64,000 nt of DNA from Trochalopteron elliotii (lineage: Eukaryota > Chordata > Aves > Passeriformes > Leiothrichidae), in assembly GCA_024734555.1 (NCBI GenBank), contig JANPWX010000471.1, positions 157,353 to 221,352 of the forward strand. Reading direction: 5' to 3'. This document shows positions 42,681 to 54,643 of this stretch, one piece after another. Position 1 is the first letter of the stretch. Each line of letters opens with the position of its first letter. Below the pieces are notes generated by a model. The model was not told the origin of the DNA. It searched no databases and saw only the letters and a program-made list of their open reading frames with translations. A program made the translations under genes and the position numbers.

Positions 42681-45404
42681 GAAATTATTTTTTATTGTGC
42701 TGGAATGGCACAAATTGGTGATGTCCAAACTGCAGAAATTCCAAGTGAATTATGGAAGTGCTCAGTCCATCTCATCCAGAAGGAAACCTGGAATTTTAGC
42801 CTCGTCTAAAGCTGTGGTGGCCTGTGATGTGTCTGTTATGGGGGGAATTTTTTCCCGTAAATATGGAATTCAGTTCCCCCATGAAGGAAAGATGTGACTG
42901 GACTTGCACCAAATCCACATCTCCCACTTCAGTCTTGCCACGTATCCCTGAGGATACTCCTGTGGGAAGCACAGACTCCCTGTTGGGCTGTAAATTGAAA
43001 AACTACGGAGCTCAAAGAGAGGTTGGATGTTGTCCTGGAGGTCTGGGGTGACCCACTCTGCTGACCCACTGTGGAAATGGTTTTTAAGGAAGGGGATTGA
43101 GAGGACATGCAGCATCAGTGGCATCCAAAAATATTTACAAGCTGAGGGCCTAACCAAGCTCCAAACTGCAAATTGAGGCTGCAGGGAATTTGGGAAGTGG
43201 GTGGGAGGGGGAACAAAAGCTGTCAGGGATGCTCCAGGTGGGTAAAAAGGACCCTCCACAAACTGATTCCTTACTGGGAGCAACAGGAAATCCAGAATAA
43301 CTCTACCTCCCTCCCAGCCGTTCATTCCCAAGGGATCTTTTGGAAAAGATCTCTCCTAATGGTGAGGAAGCTCAAGCATTGCAGAGCAGACAAGGAGTAC
43401 TCCTGCCAATTACCTGCTCTCCTTTGGAATATTTAATATTTTCCCTGAAATTCTCCTGTCCTGGGGGAAGAAGGGAAGCTGTGTTCCACTCAGGAACATC
43501 TCGTTAATCAGCTCCAGAATGAATGACTGAAATCAAGGATCATGAATGTCAGATTAACTCAGTAATTATTGAAAGGCTCAGGTCTTGAATGGAGACGGAG
43601 AAAATTACTTTTCTTCCTTTCAATCAGAGCCTTGTGCTCCATGAGGGCTTTTTTTAGGGATTGATGGCCTGGGAAGGACTTATTCTCCCTCTGTGGAAGG
43701 AGAGATTTTCTATCCAAGCCTGCCCTGAGGGAGCAGCTCCCAGTCCAGGCAACATATTCCAAACCCCAGGGTGCCTGGAGGAGCAGGAGAAAGTCAGAGG
43801 AGCTCAGATAGGTCACTAAAGTGGGATTTGAGGGAGAACCTGGCAGGGAATGCTCTGAGAGAGGATCAGAGAGATCTTAACCCAGGTTTGGGCTATCCAA
43901 GTGCCCAGCAGGGAGGATTCATCCATTTGTTCTTCAGGCAGCAACTCTGATCCAGGGCTCTGGCTCTTCTCTCCACAAATTTCAGCACAGCCTGATGGTG
44001 TCAATGGGTTCTGAACATCCACTTTTATCAGAGCCAGATTGGCAAAAAAAGTTGGACTTTTCCATCAAATTAGATCTTTAAAAAAATCTTTCTGCAGGAA
44101 CTTGAAAATGCTTCTGGGTTTGGTGTAAAAAGGAAGGGCTGACACGGGGCCTCACTGCATGTTGTGCTTTTGTTGTTTGAAAATGCAAAGTTATTGTTTT
44201 GGAAGGAAGAAGTAAAACATCCTTGGGAAATGTTCCACTTTTCCAAGTGGATCAGAACCTCAGCTGAAGATCCCTGCAGTTAGGGCTGGTTTTACAGAAG
44301 GTTTCAGCAGGCAAACACAAACCCCAGGCTTCTCTCCACTCAGAGGGTTTGATCCTGCCCAAGGAAAACAATTCCTTCCAAAAGTGGAGGAGGACTGGTG
44401 CCCTCCAAAGGGATTTTTATGGACCTTGACTCTCCCAGCCTTGGGGAGATCAGCAGAGGTGTTCAGCGTGGTGACTCTCCCAATTGCACTTGATTTTAGT
44501 TGGAGAATTCAGGAAAATGAGAAAACCTCAATGGGGATTGCTGTCAGCACAGAGGCTCCAAATCTAGGGAATTTATCTTGGACCTTGGACTGATCCAGCT
44601 GCACAGGGATGTTTGGAGGTGACCAGGGCCAGGATGTCACTGTCCTGTGACACAGAACCAGGCAATGCTCAGTGCAGGGAAATGGAGCCAGCAGGTGACC
44701 GGGCTTCCCGTGAAATGATCTCCAGGTTAGACTAGAATTCCAGGATGCCAGGATCATCCCAATGGATCCCAGCTCAGACAAATGGGGCTTCGTGGAAATA
44801 AAAAGCATTTTTCTGTCCAAGGCACTGACAGTGTCAGGCATCTTTCAAGCTTGTTGGAGAGCAAAGACTATTCCAGGATAAATTCCTTATTCTCAGGGTG
44901 GGACCATTGAGGACTGTTGTAGGACCATTGTAGGACCAGGAGTATTGATCCCCCTGTGGGATCTTCCCCAAACAAGTTTTCTTGTTGGATTCATGGGCAG
45001 ATCCAAGCCAGGATTGACTTTTCTCTGAGAGCAGTGAAGTTCCTCCACCATCTCTCATCTCTCCACAGATGTCCAGATGCTGTTGTGACCCAGACGTGTC
45101 CCAGTGGGTTCCCCCTCTGTCCCTGCTGAGAGTTGGGGCCCTCAGGAATGTCCCCTTCAGCAGAGGTGAATTTTCCTGAATCTGGGTGAATTTTCCTGGG
45201 TTCTGCCACCAGCACTGGGCATCCAGAGTACAAAGCTAAACCCACACCCCGGGCTGGGATCTGCCAGGAGCTGATCCAGCACCAACTGCAGCCACCTTGA
45301 AAGGCAATTCCAGAGCCAACAGCAGCTCCGCCAACTCATCCCTCCCCCTCTCCATGCAGGAGAACGGGAACGATCAGCAAAGGGAGTGTGAACAGGTCTT
45401 TATT
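42681..45404. other. Long unique stretch
   Basis: About 2.7 kb without recognised repeats or exons. Several open frames exist on both strands without domain signals. Confidence 0.4.
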
Positions 45405-45760
45405 CTGTTAATGAATTCCCACCAAACCCTATTGAAACGCTGCCGCCGAGTGTTGATCATTAAGACAATTATCTGAGGCTGCCCTACTTTTGTCGAGCTC
45501 TTTAATACCGTGGGCCCCTCATTAGCTGTGTACACGGCTAACGAAGACAGTGAGCTAATTGGCAGCAGCTCTTGAAGAACTGAAGCAGCCTCATCGTTTG
45601 CCTGCTCACGTTCTGCCATTCCAGCGAGGAGCTGCGGAAGATGTTCCCTGATTAGGCTGTTGAATTATGAATTAGGCTCTGCTCCCACTGCAGCTGTTTT
45701 CTCCATGTCATTCCCAGCACTTTATTTCCCCATCTGCTTATAAAACCAGGAGCTTGATCC
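45405..45760. promoter_or_regulatory. Candidate conserved non-coding element
   Basis: The stretch is repeat-free with a higher CpG count than its surroundings ('gctgccgccgagtg', 'tgtcgagctc', 'taccgtggg', 'acacggctaacg') and dense TAAT/ATTA/GATTAG motifs. This texture is typical of conserved enhancers. No expression or conservation evidence is available to me, so the call is inference. Confidence 0.3.
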
Positions 45761-46186
45761 TGCAATAAACACTTCAAATGGTTTCTTTTTTTTTTTTTTA
45801 GGGGCTAATTAATTGTGTTGCATTTCTTGAGGTGCCCTGGCTTGCAGCAAATTAACAATGCTAATTTTTCCCTCTGCTCAGTGCCCAAACAACCCCTCCT
45901 ACAGTGGAGCTGGAAAATAAAGAGGATTCTATCAAACCATTCCCGTGTTTCAGCTTCTCCCTGTTTTGATCCTTTCTGTGCACGATGCAGAAGGGGTGTC
46001 CTCATTTGCAAACCATTCCCAAAGCTGCCTGGATGGATCTTTCCAGGCAGGAGCCAAACCAGAGCAGTGACATTTGCAGCTGGCTCATTCCTGGTGCTCA
46101 GTCCTAATCTCCAGTTGGTGCCTTGGCCACTGCTCCATGTCAGCTGGAAAAGGGGCTGGGGGGGGGCAGCTCCAGATGGAGACACA
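45761..46186. other. Unique sequence with poly-T
   Basis: T-rich run at about 45785-45801. No gene is recognised. The plus-strand frame starting at 45815 extends mainly because it enters the following purine-rich array. Confidence 0.5.
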
Positions 46187-46656
46187 GGAATTGGGAATGG
46201 GGAATGGGGAATGGAGAGTAGGGAATGGGGAATGAGGACTGGGGAATGGGGAATGGGGAAATGGGAATGGGGAATGGAGAATGGGGAATGGAGAATGGGG
46301 AATGAGGACTGGGGAATGGGGAAATGGGAATGGGGAATGGGAAATGGGGAACTGGGAATGGGAAATGGGAATGGGGAATGGGGAAATGAGGAATGGGAAA
46401 TGGGAATGGAGAATTGGGCATGGGAAATGGGGAATGGGGAAATGAGGAGCAGGAATGGGACTGGGGAATGGAGAATGGGAAATTGGGAATGGGGAATGGG
46501 AATGGAGAATGGGGAATGGGAATGGGGAATGGGGAATGAGGAATGGGAATGGGGAATGAAGAATGGGTAATGGAGAATGGAGAATGGGAAAGGGAGAATG
46601 GGAAATGGGAAATGGGAATGGGAAATGAGGAATGGGGGAATTGGGAATGGGAAATG
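46187..46656 (+). repeat. GGGAAT/GGGGAAT short tandem array (~470 bp)
   Basis: Hexamers and heptamers of GGGAAT and GGGGAAT, with 'ggagaatgggg' and 'gaatgaggactgg' variants, fill about 470 bp. The plus strand has almost no C, and dozens of G-runs of three or more are spaced by 3-4 bases. Open frames of 251 codons on plus and 199 on minus are products of the period and lack of stops. Confidence 0.97.
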
Positions 46657-49080
46657 ACTGACTGAGCAATGAGTGAGGCTGCATTAAAGTAACAACTAAG
46701 TAAGAGACTGGGTTGAATTAATGACTCTTTAAAGCCACTCTGGTCCCCAGTAATAAGGTGACAAACTGTCCTTTCCTGTCCACACAGAGCTCAGCGTGGA
46801 TCAGCTCCAGGCCATGCTTGGGTTGGTTTAAAGGATGTTGGATGTGGCACCTGGAGCAGGCCAGACACCTCCTGCAGCCGGAATTTGGTGCCTTGGACAC
46901 CATCCTGGGTGTCCAAGGGAACGTGGGGCTCTCCAGGCTCATTTGGAGCCCACAGGGTCCCACCAGAGCCAAGTGGCTGCACTGGGCTCTGCCTCTGGAG
47001 GGGGAAATGGGAGGGTGACAGGAAAAAAGCACACAGAGCATGGATCAACCCTCCCGAGGGGACAGAGTTCCTTATTTAATCCCAGCTGGGAGGAAAATCC
47101 ATTCCCCCAAGCTGTTCCACTGCCTCACTGTCAATGTCTTGGGCTCTGCATCAATGAGGACAACGCTGAACATTTTGGTTTGGCTGAGACTCCACCTTTC
47201 CACAGGCACCAAATATGAGCTGGTGGGAGGATGGAAAGGAGAGAAGAATGTTTGGGAGATGATGTGGAGGAGGCAGCAGGGCTGGAGCCTCCAGACCCAG
47301 CTTTCCACAGCCCAGGGATGTGGTTTTATCTGGTGTCCTCACAATCCCAGAGAGAGAAGTGCTGAGGGATGTTGGTCTGAGATAGCAGCCATTCCTTCAG
47401 GGTAAATGGAATAATATCCCAGATGTGCCAGCTCTCAGGGGGAAATGTGGAACCTGGAAAGGCCAGCTCAGAATGGGGACATTAAATAGGAAGTGAAATG
47501 AGCACTGCTCCTTCTTCTTGACAACTATTCAGCATGAGGCTATTGTGTTTTTTCTTTACCCATTTTATCCTCTTTTCCCTCCTTCCTCCTCTTTTCCACA
47601 GGACCATTCAAAAATGAAGAGCCCAAATCCATGTTTTCACCACTGGGCAGCCCAGGATGGGAAGAGGTTTCCCATGGAGGCTCCACTTGCAGGTTTTTAA
47701 GACAAACCTTGAAAAAGCTCAAAATAATCTCATGTCTCATATCTCATCTCATTTTATCATTGCCCATGCTTGGAGGAAGAGATTGTACTCTAAACCTCCT
47801 GAGGCCTCTTCCAAGATGATTATTTGACCATTTTTTCAGCTTCTAGAAAGTTTTCAAATTTTAAAATTGTTTTAATAATTGTTTAAATTTTTTTAGATTT
47901 GAAAAACATTACAATTATTTTTTCAATTTACATTTTAAATTACTTTAATTATTATAATAATTCTGCCAAATTTCAGTGGCATTTGTGACTTCACTTTCTC
48001 GCTCTGCGATCAGTCATTTGAGAGGGACTTTGCTAATCAGTGAACCTTAGTCCTGGTCTAGTTGGTCTCTGCTCTGGGAATGCAAACAGGGGCTTTGCTG
48101 TGACCTCCAAACTGTGCTGAGTTGGGATCAACCTTCTCCAAGTCCCACCTTGCTCCTGGCTGAGCCTCTCAACTTGGGCCAGCTGTGGTGACATCGAGGC
48201 CACCCCAAAAAGGGCCCAGCAAGAGCCAGACTGGGATTTTTGGCTCCTGATTTCTCCTTGCTTGGGGCTGCAGGTGATTTTCTGATCCTGCTGCTGAATT
48301 CCAGCTGTCTTTTTGCAGCATTAAAACATTCAGGGCTGGTTTCCTCTGAGTTCAGGGGTGTTCCTTTTCATATATATTTAATACATGTTTTTAAATGAGC
48401 TACATGGAACCCAATCAAGCAGTTAAGCTGCAGGATGAAGGCAAAGTCCTGCCTGACATCAGCATTAGCTCCATTTCTGCTGCAAAGCCTCAGCTTTACG
48501 GGTTTAGATTTGTAAATACTCCTCCTAAAGCCAATAAATTAAAAGAGTCCCTGGTGTATCCTCAGCGCTGAAGACCGAACGAGCCCAATTAGCCTGTGAA
48601 GAGCTGTTCCCTGCAGAATAATTCCAGGGTTTGGGCCAGTCCATTGTGAAAATCATTTGCTGCTCTCCCTGCTCATTGACGGTTTCTCATTGAGCACGAG
48701 AAGCTCCAAAGGTGACTTGGTTTCCTGCCAGAGCCTCTGTGTTGATTAACTCCCTTCTCTCTTTTTCATCATCCCGCTCCTTCGATCCTTTCTGGGAAGC
48801 CAAGGAACAAATGCAGCTTTTAAGGTGGAGGAATATTTCTTTTGCTGCTCTGTGCTATTTCCTCATCCCTGCTGTGTGTCCTTTGCTATTCCAGGGCTGT
48901 TTGTGACATCCAGCCCGGGGCAGGAGTGACAACAACCCTCTGCAGCAGCCCTGGGGACACAAATTGCCCAGGACGGTCCCTGCCCCATGGAATTTCTGTC
49001 CCATGTGCTCCTTCCCTCTGTCCTGTGTGACTGTGGGCTTGGAATATATGTTAGGAATATAGCCAGGCCTGCAGAAGGGA
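46657..49080. other. Long unique stretch, AT-rich at 47820-47965
   Basis: No repeats recognised. An acceptor-like pyrimidine tract ends at 47601. The 48360-48700 part is repeat-free with TAAT and CpG motifs and is a possible conserved element. No gene is called. Confidence 0.4.
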
Positions 49081-49160
49081 AATCATGGGATCATGGAATG
49101 GGTTGGGAAAGGCCTTTAAAGGACATTTGCTCCACCCCAGCCCTGGACAGGGACTAGCCC
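49081..49160 (-). mobile_element. CR1 LINE 3'-terminal fragment
   Basis: 'aatcatgggatcatggaatg', 'ggttgggaaaggcctttaaa' and 'cagccctggacagggac' form a reverse-complement CR1 terminus. It sits 18 bp upstream of a longer CR1 in the same orientation. Confidence 0.75.
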
Positions 49161-49177
49161 TCTTTCTCTTCAAAGCC

Positions 49178-49655
49178 TCATGGAATGGTTTGGGATGGAA
49201 AGGACCTTAAAGCCCATCCACTCCCACCCCTGCCACGGGCAGGGACACCTCCCACTGTCCCAGGTTGCTCCAAGCCCCAATGCCCAACCTGGCCTTGGAC
49301 ACTGCCAGGGATCCAGGGGCAGCCACAGCTGCTCTGGGCACCCTGTGCCAGGGCCTGCCCACCTTCCCAGGGAACAGTTCCTGCCCAATATCCCATCCAG
49401 CCCTGCCCTCTGGCACTGGGAAGCCATTCCCTGTGTCCTGTCCCTCCAGCCCTTGTCCCCAGTCCCTCTCCAGCTCTCCTGGAGCCCCTTTAGGCCCTGG
49501 CAGGGGCTCTGAGCTCTCCCTGGAGCCTTCTGTTCTCCAGGTGAGCACCCCCAGCTCTCCCAGCCTGGCTCCAGAGGGGCTCCAGCCCTGGGAGTGTCTC
49601 TGTGGCCTCTGGATTTGCTCCTCAGATCCTCATCCCTCTGAGCTGGGGCCAGAGC
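49178..49655 (-). mobile_element. CR1 LINE 3' region, longest of the common type
   Basis: The reverse-complement CR1 runs from 'catggaatggtttgggatgg' through 'ccttctgttctccaggtgag', 'agctctcccagcctggct' and 'ctccagccctgggagtgtc' to about 49655. It extends further 5' than the near-identical copy at 21872-22239. Confidence 0.9.
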
Positions 49656-50708
49656 TCACTGTGCAATTGGGATCTGGCAGGATAATCTGAATTTCTGATG
49701 ACAGCCACTCATTTTAAGCTATAAAAGCCCCACCAAACTTCCACAAAGCAGAAATCTCCTGTACATTTTCCTGGCAATGTCTGGAGATTCTCCCACGAGC
49801 AGGGACACTTCGTTCATGGATATTCCCAGGATTTAAGTGAAGGAATCTGGATATTACCATCATTTCAGTGGTAAATCACATTCAACCCATAATCAATATA
49901 ATTTCTTTTACTCTAATATATGTACCTTGCTCTACCTCACTGTTTTATGTTGTTCTATAATTTACCAGTAGTTTTTTTAGTTTTATCCCATGTAGTAATT
50001 AATTCTGATTAAGATCTTTGGTCTGTTATCTCTTGCCTATTCATTTGTCTTAATAAATAATTCATTTTTATAAATAGGTCTGATTTGCCAGCATTAAGAA
50101 CTTGAGGGACAAAGTGATTCAATTATACCTCCATAACTTCCTTAAATTCAAACTGCTGCCAAAATCCGAGGCTAAGGAAGGATTTAGCTCCATTTGAACT
50201 CTTTCTGAAGGAGTTTAAACACACACTGACACTTCTCAGTGTTTCTTTGGGATAATTATCCTTTTCCTGGCATCTCAAACAGGAGAGTGGGCAGGAAAAG
50301 CCTCAATTTACTCCTGGAAAGTGTTGAGGTTGCTCTTGTGACTGCGGGATTTTAAATTTCAGGCTCTAGGTAAATTCTGGATCAAGTTTTCCTCAGATTT
50401 ACCAATGGAGCTTCCTCTGGAGCCCTGCCAGGACCTGCTCCCAAAATCTGTATAAAACAGGAGAGCTTCCCAGTGCACACAGTGCCACTGGTCACAAAAA
50501 GGGTGGAATGCCAAATCCTATAAATTCCTTTTTCTTGTGGAAATGTTGTCTATTTTGTAAAAGAAAATATGGAAAATGTTGATTCAGATGCAAACTTTCC
50601 TCCCTCATTTTCTCCCAGCTGGGTGTGAGTTTTCCCAGAACCACAGATCACACATCCTGTTGGGTGTCTCCTTCCCTGGGGATATTTTGAAGCCACCTGG
50701 CCACAGGA
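49656..50708. other. Unique sequence, AT-rich at 49850-50110
   Basis: No gene or repeat is recognised. Confidence 0.4.
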
Positions 50709-50784
50709 CCCAGCCTGAGCAGGGAGGTTGGACAAGATGAGCTCCAGAGGTGTTTTCCAAGCCTGGCCACGCCATGGTTCTGTG
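50709..50784 (+). mobile_element. CR1 LINE 3'-terminal fragment
   Basis: 'agggaggttggacaagatga', 'gctccagaggtgttttccaa' and 'gccatggttctgtggg' match the CR1 subfamily with 'gacctccagaggtccc'. Confidence 0.7.
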
Positions 50785-51311
50785 GGATTTTGGGATTTGG
50801 GGTGTGTGTGAAGGGTGCTCTGTGTAACTGGGCCATGGGGGAGGCTTAGAGCTAAACCAGACCCTGGGAGCAGCTCCAGGCATGGATGGTTTTGTGGGAT
50901 TACCAAGGTGAAGCCAAGGATGCTGTGTCCTCCTACCATGCAAAGAAAATTATTTATTGGCTCATTCTGGCACTTCCAGATGATAACAGTTTGCAGGCAG
51001 GGGTGACTTTGAGCAGACTTTATAGAAAATCCAGGATTTCAAACGATGCTGGAATTTATTAGGTGTGCTACAACCACCCCAGAGACCTCAGGCTGTTCTT
51101 TATTCCTCCTTTCCTGCTGATCCCTGTGGTTCCCTGCTCAGGAGGTTTCCTGGTTTCCTTCCTGGGATCAGCTGTCTCCCAGTGCTGAGTGTCCTCTCCT
51201 GGCAGGTCTTGGCATCATTCCATCACCAGTGCCCAGCATTTCTGCAGGGCCAGGGCCAGACCCAGGGCCTCTAATGCTCTTTTCATTCCCTGTCTTCCAG
51301 GGAACATGATA
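50785..51311. other. Unique sequence
   Basis: Nothing recognised. Confidence 0.4.
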
Positions 51312-51379
51312 AAATCATGGAATCCTTGAAGGGTTTGAGTGGGAAGGGACATTAAAGCCCATCCTGTTCCACCCCTGGT
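51312..51379 (-). mobile_element. Short CR1 LINE terminus
   Basis: 'aaatcatggaatccttgaag', 'ggacattaaagcccatcc' and 'tgttccacccctgg' form a reverse-complement CR1 end. Confidence 0.75.
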
Positions 51380-51437
51380 CTTCACCAGCTGGAAAATGGG
51401 ACTCTTCTTCCTTTCATGGCTCTTCTTCCTTTCTTGG

Positions 51438-51500
51438 AATCATGGGATGGTTTTGGTGGGAAAGGTCCTTAAAGCTCATCCCATTCCACCCCTGCCATGG
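51438..51500 (-). mobile_element. CR1 terminus, left arm of gap palindrome
   Basis: A CR1 3' end in minus orientation runs up to 'cacccctgccatgg' at the gap. Its last 60 bp (51441-51500) are the exact reverse complement of 51901-51960. Confidence 0.9.
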
Positions 51501-51900
51501 NNNNNNNNNNNNNNNNNNNNNNNNNNNNNNNNNNNNNNNNNNNNNNNNNNNNNNNNNNNNNNNNNNNNNNNNNNNNNNNNNNNNNNNNNNNNNNNNNNNN
51601 NNNNNNNNNNNNNNNNNNNNNNNNNNNNNNNNNNNNNNNNNNNNNNNNNNNNNNNNNNNNNNNNNNNNNNNNNNNNNNNNNNNNNNNNNNNNNNNNNNNN
51701 NNNNNNNNNNNNNNNNNNNNNNNNNNNNNNNNNNNNNNNNNNNNNNNNNNNNNNNNNNNNNNNNNNNNNNNNNNNNNNNNNNNNNNNNNNNNNNNNNNNN
51801 NNNNNNNNNNNNNNNNNNNNNNNNNNNNNNNNNNNNNNNNNNNNNNNNNNNNNNNNNNNNNNNNNNNNNNNNNNNNNNNNNNNNNNNNNNNNNNNNNNNN
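51501..51900. other. Assembly gap, 400 N
   Basis: The round length suggests an estimated or fixed-size gap. Both edges are the same CR1 sequence in opposite orientations. Confidence 1.
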
Positions 51901-51968
51901 CCATGGCAGGGGTGGAATGGGATGAGCTTTAAGGACCTTTCCCACCAAAACCATCCCATGAAACTGTG
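51901..51968 (+). mobile_element. CR1 terminus, right arm of gap palindrome
   Basis: It runs from 'ccatggcaggggtggaatgg' through 'aaggacctttcccacc' to 'ccatcccatgaaactgtg'. The first 60 bp mirror 51441-51500 without mismatch. Confidence 0.9.
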
Positions 51969-53084
51969 AAGGGAAGAGGAAGATGCAGACTGATAAAATT
52001 TAAGAAAAAAAGGGAAAAAAGGAATATAGTATAAAAAAACTGAGGTGGGATTTGATTTTCTTTCTCTTCCTCTGCCCACATGAGCACACTGTCACTTGGA
52101 GCAGCATGGAACAGGAAAAACTGGGAATGTTTTCCAGGCTATTGGCACAACCATGGCCCTTCAGTGGGAATGATGGGCCTCTGATGACCAAACACCCAGT
52201 GACAGCAAAACTTACCCAAACTATTTTCAGCTTCCTAAAAATTCCGTGTCCAATCAGCAGATGATTGCTAAGGGAGAGGCACACCAGTGGCTCCATCCCA
52301 CCTGGCTGACCCATGTCCCACCCAGCCTGTGCCTCCCACAGCAAACCCCTTGGATTAGCTGCACAAAGTTGGAAGCACTCAGCCCCCTGCAATCACTGCA
52401 GCAGACAGATGCTCATTACTTCTCTTGAAATCTCTATTTTTCATAAATTTCATTTTCGCTGTTTGCAGCTTGGGCTGGTTCCCAAATAAAGCAGGCAGTG
52501 ATTGAGCCTGGCTTTATTGCTCCCACAATCCAAATTACAGCCATTATCCCAATCTCCCCCCTGCAATTATCCTCAGCCTGCACATTCCATCTCTTTACCC
52601 AGACAGACTCTGTGCTGATGGGAGGTGATAGACGGGCAGCAGCGAATTCTCTCTGAGCAGCAGATCCAGAGCAGCTGCTGCAGCCCCTCTCTCCCTTCCC
52701 AGGAAGCAGATCTGTGTTGTTCTCCAGCTCTCAGGGACATGAGATAATCACACTGATAAGAGGTGGGCTCTATGGACCTCAGCTATCACCCCGAGGATCA
52801 GGATTCCTGAATTTCTTATCCTTTTTCCACCCTCCTGCAGGCTGGGCTGGGGCAAACCTGCATTTCATGACATGATCCTGTCAGTTTATCCAGCCAGGTG
52901 GGTTTTTTCTCCTCCAGAGAACCCATCCTGAACCTTCTGCAGATGAATTTGCTGCCTTACACATTCTGAGAATCTTTTTTGCCTCAAGATTTGGAGATGT
53001 GAAACACAGGTGCAAACCCCAAATCGGTAACCCCACGGATAGCAAAACTCTTAATGGGGTTCTGGTCCCTCTCAGCTGCCTTGA
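51969..53084. other. Unique sequence, possible conserved element at 52430-52640
   Basis: 52430-52640 is repeat-free and TTTATT/CAATTA-rich. The remainder has no recognisable feature. Confidence 0.35.
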
Positions 53085-53212
53085 AATCACAGAATCCCAG
53101 GATGGTTTGGGTTGGAAGAGACATTAAAGCTCATCATGTGCCTCCCCCTGCCATGGGCAGGGACACCTTCTACTGGATGAGGTTGCTCCAGGCCGTGTCC
53201 AAGCTGGACTGT
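53085..53212 (-). mobile_element. CR1 LINE 3' fragment
   Basis: 'aatcacagaatcccaggatg', 'gtttgggttggaagagac', 'ccctgccatgggcaggga' and 'ggttgctccaggccgtgtcc' identify a diverged reverse-complement CR1. Confidence 0.85.
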
Positions 53213-54413
53213 GCTGAGTTTGTTGGTTTTCTGCCTTAAAATTCTCTTTGAACACCATTTTCTCTCATTTTGCTCACAACCACTGATGGGAGGCAGATCT
53301 TCCTTCCATGCATCTTCCCAACTCCCAGACTCTTGGAGGAGAACTGTCAAGATTTGGTCACTCCAGAGCTGGAATTAACTCCACCAGGTCAGTCCCAGTG
53401 GGATGGGAGTGTCCTGGCCCCATATCCTGGGATGCAAAGTCCCCATTGCTGGTGCAAAAGGCCCTTCCTGCAGCACAAACATTCAGCTCCAGTTCCATCC
53501 CACGTCCTAAATTCTGAGTTATTTAGGGGGCAGTCTGCACACAATGAGAGGAAAGTCCCCATTCCTTCCCTCCCAGCTTTCTTTTCCCAAGAATCCACTA
53601 GAGAAGCACTGAGAGCTTCTCAGGAAAGAAGATGTGCTGAAAAAGGGGAAATAAATACCCAAATTCCTGCAGGCTGGGTGAGTATTTTTGATTTAAAATC
53701 AAAGGTTGCTTGGTGTTAACAGCTGCTGTTGTGCTTCTGTTTACACTCTCCCTGCTGTCTTCCACATCCCTGTCTTTTAAGGAGGTTCAAGAAGGAATTT
53801 TTGGGTAATACAATTCCCCTATCTCACCACAGAACAAGGGAGACACTTGAGGCCTGTCTTCTGCTACAAGGGGGATCAATGAAACTGCTCTGCCTTTCCT
53901 GACAGCAGAACTGAGCAGGATCAGCTCCTGCTGGGGGGAATTAAAACTCCACAACAACAACCCTGGGCTCTGGGCAGCATTCCAAATGGAAAAGGCAAAG
54001 CGACCTGACAGACTCCATGAGCTGCACTGACAACTCAGGGAAGGAAACTTCAGGGGCAGAATAAACTGATCTGAAATATTTTGCTCTGATCTGCATTTCA
54101 AAGTAATTCTGTGAAATGGCCAGCCTGTTAAGAGGGAACAAACAAATAATCTCAATAAGAGAAACCACTTTCTGTCCTTCAATTCAAAGGTTAAATGTGT
54201 TGAAATCCACTTCTGCTGAATTCTAAGTAACTGGAGTGAGCCAGCTCCCTGCTGAATTCCTCTCCCTGCAGGGGGATTTTGGGACAATATCCTGATTATT
54301 CCACTTAAGTGCAAATACTTCATTTGGGGGGTAGGGTAATCCTGCATCTCTGAGGGATGTGGAAACAGAGGAGACACCTTTCCTTTTTGTTCCAGTGAGT
54401 AGAGCATGAGCGG
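53213..54413. other. Unique sequence
   Basis: Long frames at 53270-53719 (plus) and 53787-54641 (minus, partly in the tandem array) have no recognised domains. Confidence 0.4.
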
Positions 54414-54643
54414 GACAGATTCCCTCTGAAACATGGAACAGATTCCCCATAAAACATGGAATAAATTCTCCATGAAACATGGGACAGATTCCCTCTGAAA
54501 CATGGAATAGATTCCCCATAAAACATGGAATAGATTCCTTTTGAAACACGGAATATATCCCCCATACAACATGGAATAAATTCTCCATGAAACATGGAAT
54601 AGATTCCCCATAAAACATGGAATAGATTCTCCATGAAACATGG
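54414..54643. repeat. 23-bp minisatellite, about 10 units
   Basis: The unit is 'cataaaacatggaatagatt' plus 'ccc/ctc'. 'ccataaaac', 'ccatgaaac' and 'cctctgaaac' variants partly alternate. The period is not a multiple of three, so every minus-strand frame cycles through the same three peptide phases and all three stay open. This explains several overlapping frames here. Confidence 0.95.

Noticed and set aside
45815..46570. 251-codon plus-strand frame, M/E/W/G-rich
   Set aside because: The second half is the GGGAAT array read in frame. Its opposite strand is also open. No domain and no plausible start context.
46187..46656. Relationship to human satellite II/III (GGAAT)n
   Set aside because: Similarity is limited to a simple motif, and independent origin in a bird is far more likely.
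53787..54641. 284-codon minus-strand frame, the longest without N
   Set aside because: Its N-terminal third is the 23-bp minisatellite, open in all three frames. The remainder has no recognisable family.
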